DNA of 64,000 nucleotides, taken from JADJPG01 sp964491875. GTDB taxonomy: Bacteria; Verrucomicrobiota; Verrucomicrobiia; Limisphaerales; JADJPG01. The notes beneath the pieces are model-generated. The model was not told the DNA's origin and searched no databases. It worked only from the letters and a program-made list of their open reading frames with translations. The position numbers and the translations under genes were made by a program. Below are positions 62,584 through 64,000 of this stretch, in pieces. Location of the stretch: assembly GCA_964491875.1 (NCBI GenBank), contig CAZBIC010000020.1:1-64000 (forward strand). The letters run 5' to 3'. How positions within the stretch are numbered: position 1 is the stretch's first letter; the number at the start of each line of letters is the position of its first letter.

Positions 62584-63693
62584 TCACTTCAATCCCGGCG
62601 CCACCTTGCTGATGACTTCGCGCAACGTCGCGCCGACATGCGCCATTGTGTAGTTCTCCAGACAACGCGCGCGCGCCTTCGCTGCCATTGCCCGTGATGC
62701 CTCCGCTTGCTCCAGCGTTTCGCGCAGCGCACAGGCGAGTGCAGCGACGTCGCCCGGCGGAACGAGGCGCGCGCAGCCATCGAGCAGTTGCGGCAAATCC
62801 GATATCGCGCTCGCCACAATCGGCACGCCCATCGCCATGCAATCGTACGCTTTCATCGGCATCTGGAAGTGCGACACCTCGGTATCGATCTGCGGAATCG
62901 CCAGCACGTCCGCCGCGGCGATGAGTCGCGGCACATCCGTGTAGGGCAGCATCGGCACCGGGTCCACCGGATAGCGCGACCAGTCGCCCTCAGCGAATTC
63001 CTTGTCGCGACTCGCCACGGCCAGGCGCGCGCCGGGAATTTCCGCGACCGCTTTCGCGAGCGGCTTCATGCCCTTGTGCCAGCGCGGTGTGCCGACGAAG
63101 AGAATCGTTGGACCCTTGAAACCGAATTCGCGTCGCGCCGCCTCGCGACCGATGCGCGTCGGATCAAACAGTCGAGTGTCGCAACCTTGATGCAGCAACG
63201 TTCCACCAAATCGCTTTTGCAGCGCCGTCGAGGAAACCGTGATCGCCTGCGCCGCACCGGTCGCGCGCGTCAGCAACGACACGAACACGGCAGAAGCCGG
63301 CCGATGCAAGTTGGCCATCGCGGGCTTCGATTCCCATTCCTCGCGCGGGGCGAAGGCCGTATCGAGATCATCGAGGTCGAGAATGACCGGCTTCGGCCAA
63401 CGCTCCGCCGCGACCAGCGCCGCGCCGAAGGAACCGAGCTGCGGCTTCACGGCGATGAGCACGTCGCCGTCGCACATCTCGGCGAGTTGCACGAACGAGC
63501 TCGCGAACTTGGGAAAGCGACACTCCGGCACGGAATGAATCCAGTCCGCTGCCGGGAGTGCGGGCCACAGGCCGGAGAATTCCACCGGGCCGATGAGCTT
63601 CACGTCCGCGAAATGCTGCGCCGCCAGCGCCAGCCGATGCGCGCGCATGGAGGCGTTCGATGACAGATTGTGACTGAGGATCGTGATCTTCAT
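62584..63693 (-). CDS. GT-B glycosyltransferase (GT4-like)
   Basis: 369 residues from the ATG giving MKITILSHNLSSNASMRAH. The C-terminal nucleotide-sugar domain has ILFVGTPRWHKGMKPLAKA, YTDVPRLIAAADVLAIPQ, QMPMKAYDCMAMGVPIVAS (the E-x7-E-like loop with Lys/Tyr in place of the first Glu) and LVPPGDVAALACALRETL. It transfers a sugar from a nucleotide donor onto a glycan or lipid. Its ATG overlaps the preceding gene's stop codon by four bases, and it is followed directly by the APH-like kinase gene. Confidence 0.88.
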   Translation of the reverse strand: MKITILSHNLSSNASMRAHRLALAAQHFADVKLIGPVEFSGLWPALPAADWIHSVPECRFPKFASSFVQLAEMCDGDVLIAVKPQLGSFGAALVAAERWPKPVILDLDDLDTAFAPREEWESKPAMANLHRPASAVFVSLLTRATGAAQAITVSSTALQKRFGGTLLHQGCDTRLFDPTRIGREAARREFGFKGPTILFVGTPRWHKGMKPLAKAVAEIPGARLAVASRDKEFAEGDWSRYPVDPVPMLPYTDVPRLIAAADVLAIPQIDTEVSHFQMPMKAYDCMAMGVPIVASAISDLPQLLDGCARLVPPGDVAALACALRETLEQAEASRAMAAKARARCLENYTMAHVGATLREVISKVAPGLK

Positions 63694-64000
63694 TTCGCGG
63701 CGGTCAATTCCCGCAGGCCGACCTGCAGCCACGCAGGCGCGAGCCAGCTTCGGTCCGGCCACAATTCCAGAATGCTCAGCGCGCGGCGCAGGCAGCTCGC
63801 CGCGATGTGAAACGACACCGCGCGCTTCAGCTTCGCTCCGGGACGGACGGATTCGTAGATCTCGATGGCGCGTTTCAAGTTGTCGCGATTCGGCATCCGG
63901 CCGCGACGCAACCAATCAGCCCAGTCATACGCGGCGAAGTAAACGACGTCGCGCGCGGGATCGGCGAGTTGAAAGCGATCCCAGTCGATGAGCGTGAGGC
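63690..64000 (-). CDS. Phosphotransferase-like protein, 5' end outside window
   Basis: Only the last 103 codons are visible and the frame is open to the right edge. The segment LTLIDWDRFQLADPARDVVYFAAYDW matches the metal-binding motif and following helix of APH-fold kinases, like the gene two places downstream. The rest is helical. The stop codon overlaps the glycosyltransferase start by four bases, so the visible cluster is kinase-glycosyltransferase-kinase. Confidence 0.75.
   Translation of the reverse strand, partial: LTLIDWDRFQLADPARDVVYFAAYDWADWLRRGRMPNRDNLKRAIEIYESVRPGAKLKRAVSFHIAASCLRRALSILELWPDRSWLAPAWLQVGLRELTAAK

Noticed and set aside
1..64000. CRISPR arrays, prophage, integrase, insertion sequences
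   Set aside because: No regularly spaced direct repeats, phage structural genes or transposase motifs were found; the only repeat cluster is the REP-like pair.

Overview
The window looks like chromosomal DNA from a GC-rich, Gram-negative bacterium of the Verrucomicrobiota, probably near the Pedosphaera/Limisphaerales lineage. That placement is an inference. It rests on LPS genes (lpxD, waaA), an ECF sigma factor with a membrane-anchored C-terminal extension, a CHASE2-kinase/ECF-sigma pair, a pseudopilin-like protein with an H-X9-DG motif, several secreted proteins sharing one C-terminal beta module, and an inverted pair of REP-like hairpins. I see no rRNA, CRISPR array, prophage or transposase. 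There is one tRNA gene, tRNA-Gln(TTG).

Layout. 1-10,971: a 5'-truncated HEAT-repeat protein, a secreted propeller-like protein, an SDR oxidoreductase, a GH18 hydrolase with an SGNH/sialate-esterase-like lipoprotein, a DUF4252-like protein, a MATE exporter, a tRNA-dihydrouridine synthase and a secreted purple-acid-phosphatase-like enzyme. 11,027-17,596: a Tat-exported arabinofuranosidase-like glycosidase, the REP cluster, the sigma factor with extension, and two metallopeptidases. 17,773-23,911: core genes tig, frr, an FtsB-like gene, a fused amino-sugar kinase-MurQ and mnmE. 23,965-34,468: two unknown membrane proteins, a glycerophosphodiesterase overlapping a giant GH13-GH133 debranching enzyme, an SLC13-type transporter and a POT peptide transporter. 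34,552-40,204: a Gfo/Idh/MocA oxidoreductase and panD-lpxD, which diverge from overlapping promoters, then a CHASE2 Ser/Thr kinase and an ECF sigma factor. 40,580-44,420: an AT-richer pair encoding a pseudopilin-like protein and a 1025-residue propeller protein. 44,452-51,099: a lipoprotein, tRNA-Gln, ParA, CBS/DRTGG pyrophosphatase, typA and uvrC. 51,125-58,189: a lipoprotein, a SUMF1-like protein, waaA, a Tat-exported sugar isomerase-like protein, a MOSC protein and the rpsP-khpA-trmD-rplS operon, which lacks rimM. 58,464-64,000: a MraY/WecA-like protein missing catalytic aspartates, a D-aminoacylase-like lipoprotein without its HxH motif, a cysteine-less thioredoxin fold, and a tightly coupled phosphotransferase-glycosyltransferase-phosphotransferase cluster cut by the window edge.

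How the genes fit together: recycling and remodelling of cell wall and glycans recur (GH18, SGNH esterase, kinase-MurQ, D-aminoacylase-like, WecA-like, LPS genes), alongside polysaccharide use (GH51-like, GH13-GH133) and housekeeping translation and tRNA modification (tig, frr, typA, mnmE, dus, trmD, rpsP, rplS). The most distinctive elements are the kinase-MurQ fusion, the membrane-anchored sigma factor, the shared C-terminal module of secreted proteins, the catalytically altered WecA-like and D-aminoacylase-like proteins, and the compensatory changes in the REP hairpins. All functions are read from sequence motifs only; no database search was run.
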